Source: Hymenobacteraceae bacterium (GTDB taxonomy: Bacteria; Bacteroidota; Bacteroidia; Cytophagales; Flexibacteraceae). From it: 47,139 nt of DNA. The position numbers and the translations under genes are program-made. The notes below the pieces were generated by a model. It did no database searches and had not been told where the DNA came from. It was given only the letters and a program-made list of their open reading frames with translations. Below, piece after piece: positions 7,023 to 15,779 of this stretch. The stretch lies in assembly GCA_947459175.1 (NCBI GenBank), contig CANHCT010000007.1:1-47139 (forward strand), read 5' to 3'. The first letter of the stretch is position 1; each line of letters starts with the position of its first letter.

Positions 7023-9464
7023 GTGACAGACCATAAAGGCACACAGGCAGGCAATGACCTGCTTCGTATTTTTTACCGGCTATCCAATTATTGGCTTCTC
7101 TTCCTCGTTTCACTGGTAGCGGGATTGTCCATTGCATTTGCCTATTTGAGGTACACTGAATCGATTTACAGGGTTACCACCTCGATTTTACTCCGGGACA
7201 ATGGCCAAAACGATGCCGGTATGGACAACTTATTCAAGGAGTTGGGGATTGGTTCTGGCAAAAAGAATCTGGAGAATGAAATTGAAGTTTTGAAATCAAC
7301 CCCGATGATTTCAAAAGCAATTGAAAGACTGGATTTTAAAATTTTGCACTTTGCCGAAGGAAACATCAGCACTTCAGAAATTTACCATAAAAACCCATTT
7401 TCGGTTTTCATAGATACTTTAGGAGAGGAATACACCAATTTTCCCATTTACATCAAGAGGCTGAACCACAAGGAATATCAACTTCATACCAAAAATGAGA
7501 AAGAGTATTTTGACCCTGAAAGCCATTCATTCTCACAAAAAAATCCCGGGACCCTTCCGTCCAGATGTAATCTGCAGTTCGGCATATCTTATCAGCTCGA
7601 CGGTTCCCGATTTTTCATAACCTGCGACAAACTCTTGTTGAAAGAGTTCAAAAATAAACCGGCTTTCTTTTTTGTTTATGCAGATTCGAGAGGGATTGCG
7701 GATAATTACAAATCTCGATTGAGCGTCAGGCAAATCAATAAAATGTCGACCATTCTGGATTTGAGCCTAACCGGCAAAAATCTGCTCAAGGAAACCGATT
7801 TTCTCAACAAACTGGTGGAGGTTTACACAGAGACACTTTTAGAACAGAAAAACCTTGTGGCCTCCAATACCATCCGTTTTATCGATGATCAGCTCACGGA
7901 GATAACGGTTTCGCTTCAGGATGCAGAGGAAGAATTGAAGTATTTCAGGGCCAACAACAAAATCATGGACCTGAGTTTTGCAGCAAGTAATGCCTTTAAC
8001 AAGCTTGATGCACTTGAAACTGAAAAAGCTACCGTTGAAGTAAAGCGAAAATACTACGAGTACCTTTTGAAATATGTAAAAGCCAATAACGCCGTAAAAG
8101 ATGTAGTGGCACCCTCTTCTATTGGAATCGATGATCCTCTGCTCACCTCTCTGATTCAGCAATTATCAAAGCTTGGAACCGAAAAATCGGTACTTTCCAT
8201 CTCGGCAAAAGAGAAAAACCCATCCTGGTTTGTACTTGAAGATAAAATCAATTCCGTGAAAAGGGAATTGGTGGAAAATATCCGGGGACTAATTGCCAAC
8301 TCAAACATCAACACCGTAGAACTAAACAAGCGTATTTCAGTTCTGGAGAAAAGCGTGAATCAACTTCCTGATAATGAGCGTAAACTCGTTAACATTCAGC
8401 GTAAATTCAACTTAAACGACAACATCTATACCTATCTCCTTCAAAAGCGGGCGGAGGCCGGTATTGCCAGGGCTTCCAACATGCCCGATTGCCAGGTTGT
8501 AGAAAAAGCAGATGACCTTACGGCCACCCTTGTGTCTCCAAAAAAGGTGATTGTATTTTCGGTGGCCTTATTTTTCGGATTGCTGCTGCCTACGCTGTTT
8601 GCCCTGATCCGGATTTGGATGAACGACAAGATTCTGAGTAAGGAAGATCTGGAAAGCGAGTCCTCTATTCCTATTGTTGGGATGGTGGGCAACAAAACCC
8701 AGCCCGGCAATCTGGTTACCTACAACAATCCCAGGGGGCCCATTACCGAAGATTTCAGGTCCATTAAACTGAATTTGCCCTACATGCAGCCAAACCGGGA
8801 CCTAAAGGTTATTTGTGTTACATCTTCAGTTCCGGGTGAGGGAAAAACATTCTGTTCGGTAAATCTGGCCTCCGTTTTTGCCCTTTCGGGTAAGAAGACC
8901 CTGGTTCTTTTTGCCGACCTGAGGAGACCAAGAATTGACAAGGACCTGGGTGTAAATACAGAAATGGGTTTGAGCAATGTCCTGATAGGAAGAAACGACC
9001 TGGACCAGGTTGTGCAGGAATCGAGCATTCCAAATCTGTATATCCTGCCGGCAGGGCCCACCCCCCCCAATCCGGCAGAGTTGCTTGGCACACCGGCGAT
9101 GAAAGAAACCATCGAGACCCTGAAAAAAGAATATGAAATCATTGTTATTGACACACCCCCAATAGGACTGGTGGCCGATACCTTGCTGATGCTGGAGTAC
9201 AGCGATGCCAATTGCTACATTGTTCGCCATAACTATACACGAAAAGTTTTCCTCAGAAAAATTAATGAAATGTATGAGGAAAAAAGAATTCAGAATGTCT
9301 GCCTGGTTATCAACGACATAGAGGGCGAAACAGTAGGCTATGGGTATGGATATGGATATCGATATGGAGGATATGGATATCAGTACGGCTATTTTGAGGA
9401 GAAGGAAATGACCTCCTGGAAAAAATTAACGGGCAAATGGTTTGGCAAAGGCAACAATTCCTGA
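7023..9464 (+). CDS. wzc: Wzz-type chain-length protein fused to BY-kinase (Wzc-like)
   Basis: An 813-residue inner-membrane protein that controls export and chain length of surface polysaccharide. There are two membrane helices, at about residues 24-43 and 509-530, bracketing a large periplasmic part with coiled coils. The cytoplasmic C-terminal kinase has Walker A SSVPGEGKT (about residue 600), Walker A' VLFADLRRP and Walker B IIVIDTPP. The tail is tyrosine-rich (about ten Tyr in GYGYGYGYRYGGYGYQYGYF), the usual autophosphorylation cluster. The start is GTG. It heads the polysaccharide operon, 7 bases before wecB. Confidence 0.92.
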   Translation: MTDHKGTQAGNDLLRIFYRLSNYWLLFLVSLVAGLSIAFAYLRYTESIYRVTTSILLRDNGQNDAGMDNLFKELGIGSGKKNLENEIEVLKSTPMISKAIERLDFKILHFAEGNISTSEIYHKNPFSVFIDTLGEEYTNFPIYIKRLNHKEYQLHTKNEKEYFDPESHSFSQKNPGTLPSRCNLQFGISYQLDGSRFFITCDKLLLKEFKNKPAFFFVYADSRGIADNYKSRLSVRQINKMSTILDLSLTGKNLLKETDFLNKLVEVYTETLLEQKNLVASNTIRFIDDQLTEITVSLQDAEEELKYFRANNKIMDLSFAASNAFNKLDALETEKATVEVKRKYYEYLLKYVKANNAVKDVVAPSSIGIDDPLLTSLIQQLSKLGTEKSVLSISAKEKNPSWFVLEDKINSVKRELVENIRGLIANSNINTVELNKRISVLEKSVNQLPDNERKLVNIQRKFNLNDNIYTYLLQKRAEAGIARASNMPDCQVVEKADDLTATLVSPKKVIVFSVALFFGLLLPTLFALIRIWMNDKILSKEDLESESSIPIVGMVGNKTQPGNLVTYNNPRGPITEDFRSIKLNLPYMQPNRDLKVICVTSSVPGEGKTFCSVNLASVFALSGKKTLVLFADLRRPRIDKDLGVNTEMGLSNVLIGRNDLDQVVQESSIPNLYILPAGPTPPNPAELLGTPAMKETIETLKKEYEIIVIDTPPIGLVADTLLMLEYSDANCYIVRHNYTRKVFLRKINEMYEEKRIQNVCLVINDIEGETVGYGYGYGYRYGGYGYQYGYFEEKEMTSWKKLTGKWFGKGNNS

Positions 9465-9471
9465 GCAAAAA

Positions 9472-10617
9472 ATGAAAAAAGTGCTGATTGTTTTCGGAAC
9501 CCGACCCGAGGCCATCAAAATGGCACCTGTCGTGAAGGAGCTTCAGAAAAAAACAAAGCTTTGGAAAACTGAAGTATGCCTCACGGGTCAACACAGGCAA
9601 ATGCTGGACCAGGTGATGGAATTTTTTGAAATTGAGGCTGACTATGACCTTAATGTTATGAAATCCAATCAAAGCCTCTACGAACTTTCGGCCAACATTC
9701 TGGTGGGAATGAAGGAGGTTTTAGAGCAATCGAAGCCGGACCTGGTACTGGTACACGGAGATACCACCACATCCACCATGGCAGCTTTGGCAGCTTTTTA
9801 TTTCGGGGCAAAAGTGGGCCATGTGGAAGCAGGTCTGCGAACCTTTGACAAGTCGGCACCCTTTCCCGAAGAAATGAACCGGGTGCTGACCGGTCGCCTC
9901 ACTGACTATCATTTTGCTCCGACCGATAGAGCAGCTCAAAATCTGAACGAAGAAAAAGTAAGTCCTGAAGCCATTCTGATTACCGGCAATACGGTGATTG
10001 ATGCCCTCCTGTTTTCCGTTGAAAAAGTAAGGGCAAAAAAGAGCCAAAGGGCAGCTGAAATTGAGAAGTTGGTAAATTTTTCGAAACCCCTGATTTTGGT
10101 AACCGGCCACAGGAGGGAAAACTTCGGAGAAGGCTTCCTCAACATTTGCAGGGCCCTGCTGAACATCAGCCGGAAAGCGGATGTGGAAATTGTTTATCCG
10201 GTTCACCTGAATCCGAATGTGCAGAAGCCGGTAAATGAACTGTTGGCCGGACAAGCCGGCATTCATCTGATAGAACCCCTTGATTACGAAACCTTTGTAT
10301 GGTTGCTGGACCAGTGTTATCTGGTAGTCACAGATTCAGGGGGTGTGCAGGAAGAGGCACCTTCTTTAGGAAAACCTGTATTGGTAATGCGGGATAAAAC
10401 CGAAAGGCCGGAGGCTGTGGAAGCCGGAACTGTCATTTTGGTAGGGACTGATCCGCAAAAAATCGAAACGGAGACCCTTCGGCTAATAGAAGACAAAGCC
10501 TGGTACGAAAAAATGAGCCACCTTCACAACCCCTATGGCGATGGAAAGGCAGCAGGGCGTATTTCGGCCTTTTTGGAAAAGAAATGGGCAGTGGATGTCC
10601 AATACGAAACCATGTAA
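9472..10617 (+). CDS. wecB: UDP-N-acetylglucosamine 2-epimerase (non-hydrolysing)
   Basis: Converts UDP-GlcNAc to UDP-ManNAc in the cytoplasm. The 381-residue product begins KKVLIVFGTRPEAIKMAPVV, with VHGDTTTSTMAALAAFY, VGHVEAGLRT and TGHRREN, all standard WecB motifs. I chose ATG at 9472 rather than the TTG at 9442, which would run into the preceding gene and add residues unlike the family. It is directly followed by wecC, so the product is most likely passed on to UDP-ManNAcA. UDP-ManNAc made here could also feed the nonulosonate-like genes downstream, but no hydrolysing NeuC-type epimerase is present. Confidence 0.95.
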   Translation: MKKVLIVFGTRPEAIKMAPVVKELQKKTKLWKTEVCLTGQHRQMLDQVMEFFEIEADYDLNVMKSNQSLYELSANILVGMKEVLEQSKPDLVLVHGDTTTSTMAALAAFYFGAKVGHVEAGLRTFDKSAPFPEEMNRVLTGRLTDYHFAPTDRAAQNLNEEKVSPEAILITGNTVIDALLFSVEKVRAKKSQRAAEIEKLVNFSKPLILVTGHRRENFGEGFLNICRALLNISRKADVEIVYPVHLNPNVQKPVNELLAGQAGIHLIEPLDYETFVWLLDQCYLVVTDSGGVQEEAPSLGKPVLVMRDKTERPEAVEAGTVILVGTDPQKIETETLRLIEDKAWYEKMSHLHNPYGDGKAAGRISAFLEKKWAVDVQYETM

Positions 10618-10624
10618 CAGATAA

Positions 10625-11830
10625 ATGGAGAAAAAGGAAAAAGTTTGTATTCTGGGCTTGGGCTATATCGGTTTGCCAACGGCAGCGCTTTTGGCCAACA
10701 GGGGATATCATGTACTTGGAGTTGATGTATTGCCGGAGGTAGTGGATACCATAAACCGGGGAGAAATCCACATTGTGGAGCCGGACCTGGATGCCTTTGT
10801 GCATGCAGCAGTTCATTCGGGCCAATTGAAAGCCAGTCTTTCCCCCCAAGAAGCCGACATATTTGTGATTGCCGTACCCACACCCATTCACGAAGACCAT
10901 TCGCCCGACATCGGCTATGTGCTGTCGGCCAGCCGAATGATTGCCCCTTTTGTAAGGCCCGGCAACCTCATTATATTGGAGTCAACCTCACCCGTAGGTA
11001 CCACCGAAAAAGTAAAAGCCGAATTGGAAAAAGCCGGGGTGAACACAGAATCATTGTTTTTTGCATACTGTCCGGAGCGGGTTTTGCCAGGGCAGGTCAT
11101 GAAGGAATTGATTGAAAATGACAGGATTGTGGGGGGGCTCAATCCGGCGGGTACCCAAAAAGGGGCGGCTTTCTACAAAACCTTTGTAAAAGGTGCCGTT
11201 TTGGAAACCAATGCCCGGACAGCAGAGATGTGCAAACTAACCGAGAATGCAAGCCGGGATGCAGGCATCGCCTTCGCCAACGAATTATCCATCATTTGCG
11301 ATGATTTGGGCATTGATGTTTGGGAGCTGATCAGTTTGGCAAACAAACATCCAAGGGTGAACATTCTCAGGCCGGGAACCGGCGTAGGCGGACATTGCAT
11401 TGCTGTAGACCCCTGGTTTATCGTATCCCGGACTCCGGAAAAAGCCAAACTCATCCGTCAGGCAAGGGAGGTAAACAACTATAAAACCCATTGGGTAATT
11501 GAAAAAATCATCAACGCCTGCCTGAAATTCAGGATAGACCGCAACAGAAAACCCAAAGTTGCCTGTCTGGGACTGGCTTTTAAGCCCGATATTGATGATT
11601 TAAGGGAATCACCTGCACTGGAAGTAGTAAGGAAGCTAAAAGAAGAAAAAACAGAGTGTCTGGTGGTGGAACCCAATGTAGACAACCATCCGGAATTTGA
11701 ATTGACCGATCTGGAAGATGCGCTGACAAAAGCCGACATCATTGTGGTTTTGGTTGGCCATAGTCCTTTCAAAAAAGCAAATTTGCCCGAAGACAAGCAA
11801 GTGCTTGACTTTGTGGGTCTTCATCATTAA
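10625..11830 (+). CDS. wecC: UDP-N-acetyl-D-mannosamine dehydrogenase
   Basis: NAD-dependent four-electron oxidation of UDP-ManNAc to UDP-ManNAcA, a building block of surface polysaccharide. The 401-residue protein has an N-terminal Rossmann motif (ILGLGYIGLPTAALLANRGY), the middle segment FAYCPERVLPGQ, the catalytic cysteine in GTGVGGHCIAVDPW, and a C-terminal UDP-binding domain (CLGLAFKPDIDDLRESPALE). It belongs to the UDP-glucose/GDP-mannose dehydrogenase family; pairing with wecB supports the ManNAc specificity. It lies 7 bases after wecB. Confidence 0.93.
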   Translation: MEKKEKVCILGLGYIGLPTAALLANRGYHVLGVDVLPEVVDTINRGEIHIVEPDLDAFVHAAVHSGQLKASLSPQEADIFVIAVPTPIHEDHSPDIGYVLSASRMIAPFVRPGNLIILESTSPVGTTEKVKAELEKAGVNTESLFFAYCPERVLPGQVMKELIENDRIVGGLNPAGTQKGAAFYKTFVKGAVLETNARTAEMCKLTENASRDAGIAFANELSIICDDLGIDVWELISLANKHPRVNILRPGTGVGGHCIAVDPWFIVSRTPEKAKLIRQAREVNNYKTHWVIEKIINACLKFRIDRNRKPKVACLGLAFKPDIDDLRESPALEVVRKLKEEKTECLVVEPNVDNHPEFELTDLEDALTKADIIVVLVGHSPFKKANLPEDKQVLDFVGLHH

Positions 11831-11866
11831 TTCCAAGCCCCAATAATTGATTTAATCCGAAATATC

Positions 11867-12751
11867 ATGTTCAATTTTCAATATCAGGCACCGAAAGTCA
11901 TTGCAGAAATCGGATGCAACCATATGGGCGATTTTGAAATCGCCAGAGAGCTGATCCGCCTTGCAAAAGAAACAGGAGCGGATGTGGCCAAATTTCAAAA
12001 AAGAAACAACTGCGAACTTCTGACTGAAGAGCAATACAATGCTCCTCACCCCAATCCCTGGAACAGCTACGGCGATACTTACGGAGCCCACCGGGAGTTT
12101 CTCGAATTTTCGGCAGCACAGCATGCTGAGCTAAAATCCTATTGTGAAAGCATTGGTATTCAGTATTGCACCTCCGTATGGGATGTCACTTCGGCCAAAG
12201 AAATTGCTGCTTTGAAGCCCGGGTTTATTAAAGTTCCCTCTGCATGCAACAACAACTTCCGCCTGCTCAAGGTCCTTCGGGATGAATATGAAGGTGAAGT
12301 GCATATCAGCTTTGGTATGACTACCCACGGGGAGGAGGAACAAGTAGTGAAATTTTTTGAAGAAACAGGCTCGGCCAAAGACCGTTTGGTAGTGTACTCC
12401 TGCACCTCCGGATATCCTGTTCCGTTCAAGGACATTTGTTTACTGGAAATCAATCGGTTGTATGCCTCATACGGTGACAGGGTAAAAGAAATCGGCTTTT
12501 CGGGCCACCATTTGGGAATCGCCATGGACATTGCGGCTTATACTTTGGGAGCCCGCTGGATTGAAAGACATTTCACCAAAGACCGGACCTGGAAGGGCAC
12601 AGACCATGCCGCTTCTCTTGAAATACCCGGATTTCAAAAACTTGTCCGCGATCTTCACCATACATTCGAAGCGCTTCATTACAAGTCTGACGAAATTCTG
12701 GAAATTGAAATGGTCCAGCGCAAAAAGCTCAAAAACCAAAAAGACAACTGA
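11867..12751 (+). CDS. NeuB-family ulosonate synthase lacking the SAF domain
   Basis: A 294-residue member of the sialic/legionaminic/pseudaminic acid synthase family, which condenses phosphoenolpyruvate with a six-carbon sugar. Matching features are PKVIAEIGCNHMGD at the start, AKFQKRN, YCTSVWDV, IKVPSACNNN, SGHHLGIAMDIAAYTLGA and WIERHFTKDR followed by GTDHAASLE. Typical NeuB proteins run to about 340-350 residues with a C-terminal SAF (antifreeze-like) domain that helps hold the acetamido sugar; this protein stops at the end of the TIM barrel. The substrate may therefore differ from ManNAc, perhaps a phosphorylated sugar. Next in line is a CMP-sugar synthetase, which supports a nonulosonate or related keto-acid sugar product. 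Confidence 0.85.
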   Translation: MFNFQYQAPKVIAEIGCNHMGDFEIARELIRLAKETGADVAKFQKRNNCELLTEEQYNAPHPNPWNSYGDTYGAHREFLEFSAAQHAELKSYCESIGIQYCTSVWDVTSAKEIAALKPGFIKVPSACNNNFRLLKVLRDEYEGEVHISFGMTTHGEEEQVVKFFEETGSAKDRLVVYSCTSGYPVPFKDICLLEINRLYASYGDRVKEIGFSGHHLGIAMDIAAYTLGARWIERHFTKDRTWKGTDHAASLEIPGFQKLVRDLHHTFEALHYKSDEILEIEMVQRKKLKNQKDN

Positions 12752-12768
12752 TTCGGGTGGCAGAGCAC

Positions 12769-13491
12769 ATGGAGGTTTTGGCCCTTATTCCGGCAAGAGG
12801 AGGGTCCAAGGGACTGCCCAATAAAAATATCCTTCCTCTGGGCGGGCATCCGCTTATTGCCTGGTCGATTGCCGCGGCAAAGGCAACTCCCGGAATCGGG
12901 CGTGTGGTGGTGAGTACAGATTCTCCTGAAATCGCCCGAATATCCCGCGAATACGGTGCAGAAACCCCATTTTTAAGGCCGGCTGATCTGGCCGGTGATT
13001 TCACCACCGACCTGGAGACCTTTGTTCATGCCCTGAATTGGTTGGATTCAGAAGAAGGCTACAATCCGGACCTGGTATTCCAATTGCGGCCCACCTCTCC
13101 GATTCGTTTTCTCACTGAAATGCAAACCTGCCTGCGCCTTTTGCGTGAGCACCCAGAAGCCCAATCGGTTCGTACGGTTACCCCCTCACCCGTTACTCCC
13201 TACAAAATGTGGCTGGTTGACGGCCCCGACCAACCCATGCGCCCGCTGCTTTCGGTGCCCGGCATGGCAGAACCCTACAATATGCCAAGGCAAAAATTGC
13301 CGGCTACATGGTGGCAAACAGGCACTTACGATCTGATTCGGACTGAGGTTATCCGGAAACAAGGGTCAATGTCCGGGAGTTGCATTTTGCCGGTATGTAT
13401 AGAAAATCATCTGGCCATTGACATCGACGATCTGAACTCATTTAACCGGGCCGAAGCACTCATCTCCCAAATTGACTGCATACGCCCATGA
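12769..13491 (+). CDS. CMP-sugar (acylneuraminate-type) cytidylyltransferase
   Basis: A 240-residue nucleotidyltransferase that activates a keto-acid sugar with CTP. The start EVLALIPARGGSKGLPNKNI is the CTP-binding loop of the NeuA/PseF/LegF family; further motifs are VVVSTDSPEI and LVFQLRPTSPIR. I took the ATG at 12769; a GTG at 12757 would add four residues. The last bases overlap the next gene by four (ATGA), so translation is likely coupled. It is shorter than fused NeuA proteins that carry a phosphatase domain; a separate KdsC-like phosphatase is encoded nearby. The exact sugar cannot be told from sequence. Confidence 0.9.
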   Translation: MEVLALIPARGGSKGLPNKNILPLGGHPLIAWSIAAAKATPGIGRVVVSTDSPEIARISREYGAETPFLRPADLAGDFTTDLETFVHALNWLDSEEGYNPDLVFQLRPTSPIRFLTEMQTCLRLLREHPEAQSVRTVTPSPVTPYKMWLVDGPDQPMRPLLSVPGMAEPYNMPRQKLPATWWQTGTYDLIRTEVIRKQGSMSGSCILPVCIENHLAIDIDDLNSFNRAEALISQIDCIRP

Positions 13492-14465
13492 ATATTTTTC
13501 ATACCGATCCCTTGCTGGTAATTGGTGCCGGTTCCATTGGTGAAAGGCATATCCAAAATCTGCGCAGCCTGGGATATTCCAACCTTTTGGTTCTCCGGTC
13601 GAGGCAGCTGCCCATGCGCAATGTGGGCGAAGATTCTTTGGAAATCCTCACTTCCTGGGATGAGGTTATGGAAAGGAAACCCAAAGCTGCCTTTATCTGC
13701 ACCCCCACATCCATGCATCCGGAGCAGTCGCTCAGATGTCTGGAGGAAGGCATTCATGTGCTGGTAGAAAAACCAATATCTCATACCCCGGATTGTATGG
13801 ATCTGCTTATCAACGCAGTAAAGGAAACGGGGGCCTGGTTTCAGGTGGGGTATATGATGCGGTATCATCCTTTTGTTGCGCAGGTTTTGGATTGGACAGG
13901 CAATGGCCGCTACGGAAATCTCATTTCATTCTCCACTTACTGGGGAGAACATTTGCCTTACTGGCATCCCTGGGAAGATTACCGGCATTCCTATGCAGCC
14001 CGAAAAGAGCTGGGCGGAGGAGCAGCCCTTACCCTGAGCCATGATTTGGACCTGGCTCTGCACATGATAAAATCACCTTTGGTAAGCCACTCTTCCTTGC
14101 TGAGTTTTCGGTCTGGTCTGGAAGTGAATACCGATTCGGGTGCCGATTTTCTTTTGGGATTTGAAAACGGGATAACCGGCCATGTACACCTCAACTTTTT
14201 TCAGAAAACTCCAAGAAGGGAGTATCGTTTTGAGTTTGAAGAAGCTTCTGTATTGTACCGGTATTTTGATAACGAACTGGAAATCATAACGGGAAAAGAA
14301 AAAGAAGTGCTGGTCTATCCGAAATTTGACCGCAACCATTTGTTTCTGGACCAAACCCGCGATTTTTTCCGAAATGTAGAACAGGGCAGCATTGAGGACT
14401 CAATTGACAACATTCGTAATGCATTCCGAATCGTAGCTTTGTGCCTTGGCGAACCTTTCCATTGA
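13488..14465 (+). CDS. Gfo/Idh/MocA-family sugar oxidoreductase
   Basis: A 325-residue NAD(P)-dependent enzyme. It has a Rossmann motif (LLVIGAGSIGERHIQNL), the EKP signature in VLVEKPISHT and a C-terminal sheet domain with GGGAALTLSHDLDLALHM, the catalytic His/Asp region. Members oxidise or reduce hydroxyls of sugars and nucleotide sugars. The ATGA overlap with the cytidylyltransferase gene and the following SDR suggest that the two oxidoreductases act in the same sugar pathway. From general knowledge, the Campylobacter legionaminic acid (ptm) locus also carries a pair of oxidoreductases. The substrate here is not known. Confidence 0.85.
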   Translation: MNIFHTDPLLVIGAGSIGERHIQNLRSLGYSNLLVLRSRQLPMRNVGEDSLEILTSWDEVMERKPKAAFICTPTSMHPEQSLRCLEEGIHVLVEKPISHTPDCMDLLINAVKETGAWFQVGYMMRYHPFVAQVLDWTGNGRYGNLISFSTYWGEHLPYWHPWEDYRHSYAARKELGGGAALTLSHDLDLALHMIKSPLVSHSSLLSFRSGLEVNTDSGADFLLGFENGITGHVHLNFFQKTPRREYRFEFEEASVLYRYFDNELEIITGKEKEVLVYPKFDRNHLFLDQTRDFFRNVEQGSIEDSIDNIRNAFRIVALCLGEPFH

Positions 14466-14469
14466 AGAT

Positions 14470-15288
14470 ATGAATTTTTTCGATATACAAGACAAAGTCA
14501 TTTTGGTGACCGGCGCTCTGGGCCTAATTGGAAAGGAAATCTCCTGTGGATTCCTGAGTCAGGGCGCAAAAGTTGTATTGGCCGACCTGAACGAAAGCGC
14601 CATTCCCGGCGTACAAGCCGATCTGGAGAGCCGGTATCCTGCCGACCGTTTTTTGGTTCTTCCTCTCGATATAACGCGTGAGGAAAGTATAGGTCATTGC
14701 ATTTCAAATATTATTTCTGCTTTTGGGCGGATAGATGTGCTCATCAACAATGCCGCGATTGATGCCAAGTTTGACAAAGAAAACAGCAGCAACATCAATC
14801 CAAGCCGATTTGAACATTACCCCATTGACCTTCTTCGGCGATCGGTAGAGGTTAACCTTACGGGTACGGTGCTGATTACCCAGCATGTATGCCGGCAAAT
14901 GCTGGCGCAGGGACAAGGCAACATTATCAATGTAGCTTCCACCTATTCCCTGGTAGCTCCGAATCAAAGTCTTTATGATTTCGGCGAGGGAATAAAAAAC
15001 TTTAAACCCATTGATTATATTGCCACCAAGTCATTTATTCCCAATTTTACCCGATACATAGCTACCTTTTACTCCAAAGACAACATCCGTTGCAATGCCA
15101 TTGTTCCTCACGGCATTTATAATCAGCACGATGAAAAGTTTCTGGTAAATTTTTCGAAAATGTCTCCTTTGGGCAGAATGTGTGAGCGTGGCGAACTCAA
15201 CGGACCTTTCACCTTTCTGGCTTCAGAAGCCAGCAGCTATATGACAGGCTCGGTATTGGTGGTAGATGGTGGCTGGACTGCCTGGTAG
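14470..15288 (+). CDS. short-chain dehydrogenase/reductase
   Basis: A 272-residue classical SDR. The cofactor motif is TGALGLIGKEI near the start, then NNAAI, an active-site serine in NVASTYS, and the YxxxK pair in YIATK. The C-terminal part is the usual VVDGGWTAW. I chose the ATG at 14470, four bases after the upstream stop; the earlier TTG at 14446 lies inside the upstream gene. It probably reduces or oxidises a sugar intermediate together with the Gfo/Idh enzyme. It sits 17 bases before the KdsC-like phosphatase gene. Confidence 0.88.
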   Translation: MNFFDIQDKVILVTGALGLIGKEISCGFLSQGAKVVLADLNESAIPGVQADLESRYPADRFLVLPLDITREESIGHCISNIISAFGRIDVLINNAAIDAKFDKENSSNINPSRFEHYPIDLLRRSVEVNLTGTVLITQHVCRQMLAQGQGNIINVASTYSLVAPNQSLYDFGEGIKNFKPIDYIATKSFIPNFTRYIATFYSKDNIRCNAIVPHGIYNQHDEKFLVNFSKMSPLGRMCERGELNGPFTFLASEASSYMTGSVLVVDGGWTAW

Positions 15289-15305
15289 ACAAAAAAGGAA
15301 GCGAG

Positions 15306-15779
15306 ATGGCAAAAATTAAATTGTTTCTAACAGATGTAGACGGCGTTTTAACGGATGCCGGCATGTACTATACCGAGTTGGGCGATGAGTTTAAAAAATT
15401 CAATACCCGGGATGGAATGGGTATGAAAATGCTGCGGGAGGCAGGGATTAAGGTGGGCATCATCACCACAGAGAATACAAAAATTGTGGAACGCAGGGCG
15501 CAGAAACTGAAGGTGGACTACCTCTATCAAAATGCCTATCCCAAGGTGGAGGCCGCAATGGATGCCTGCGCCAAAGCCGGGGCAGACATACAGGAAACGG
15601 CCTACATCGGCGACGATGTTAACTGTTTGGAATTGCTGTCGATTGTGGGACTGGCCGCTTGTCCGGCCGATGCCGTAGCCCGGATAAAGGCCATTCCCGG
15701 CATTTTGGAAATGAGCAAAAAAGGAGGGGAGGGTTGTGTGAGGGAATTCATTGAGTTGATTTTGGAAAAACACCTATGA
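15306..15779 (+). CDS. KdsC-like HAD phosphatase
   Basis: A 157-residue HAD enzyme of the KDO-8-P/nonulosonate-9-P phosphatase type, normally a tetramer. Motif I is DVDGVLTD with nucleophile D10 and acid D12; motif II lies in IITTEN; a lysine in AYPKVEAA fits motif III; motif IV is YIGDDVNCLE. In most relatives motif IV reads GDDxxD, so a cysteine replaces the last aspartate here. The pattern ERRAQKLKVDYLYQ resembles phosphatases linked to CMP-sialic acid genes. It would release phosphate from a keto-acid sugar phosphate made by the NeuB-like synthase. It overlaps the next gene by four bases. Confidence 0.85.
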   Translation: MAKIKLFLTDVDGVLTDAGMYYTELGDEFKKFNTRDGMGMKMLREAGIKVGIITTENTKIVERRAQKLKVDYLYQNAYPKVEAAMDACAKAGADIQETAYIGDDVNCLELLSIVGLAACPADAVARIKAIPGILEMSKKGGEGCVREFIELILEKHL

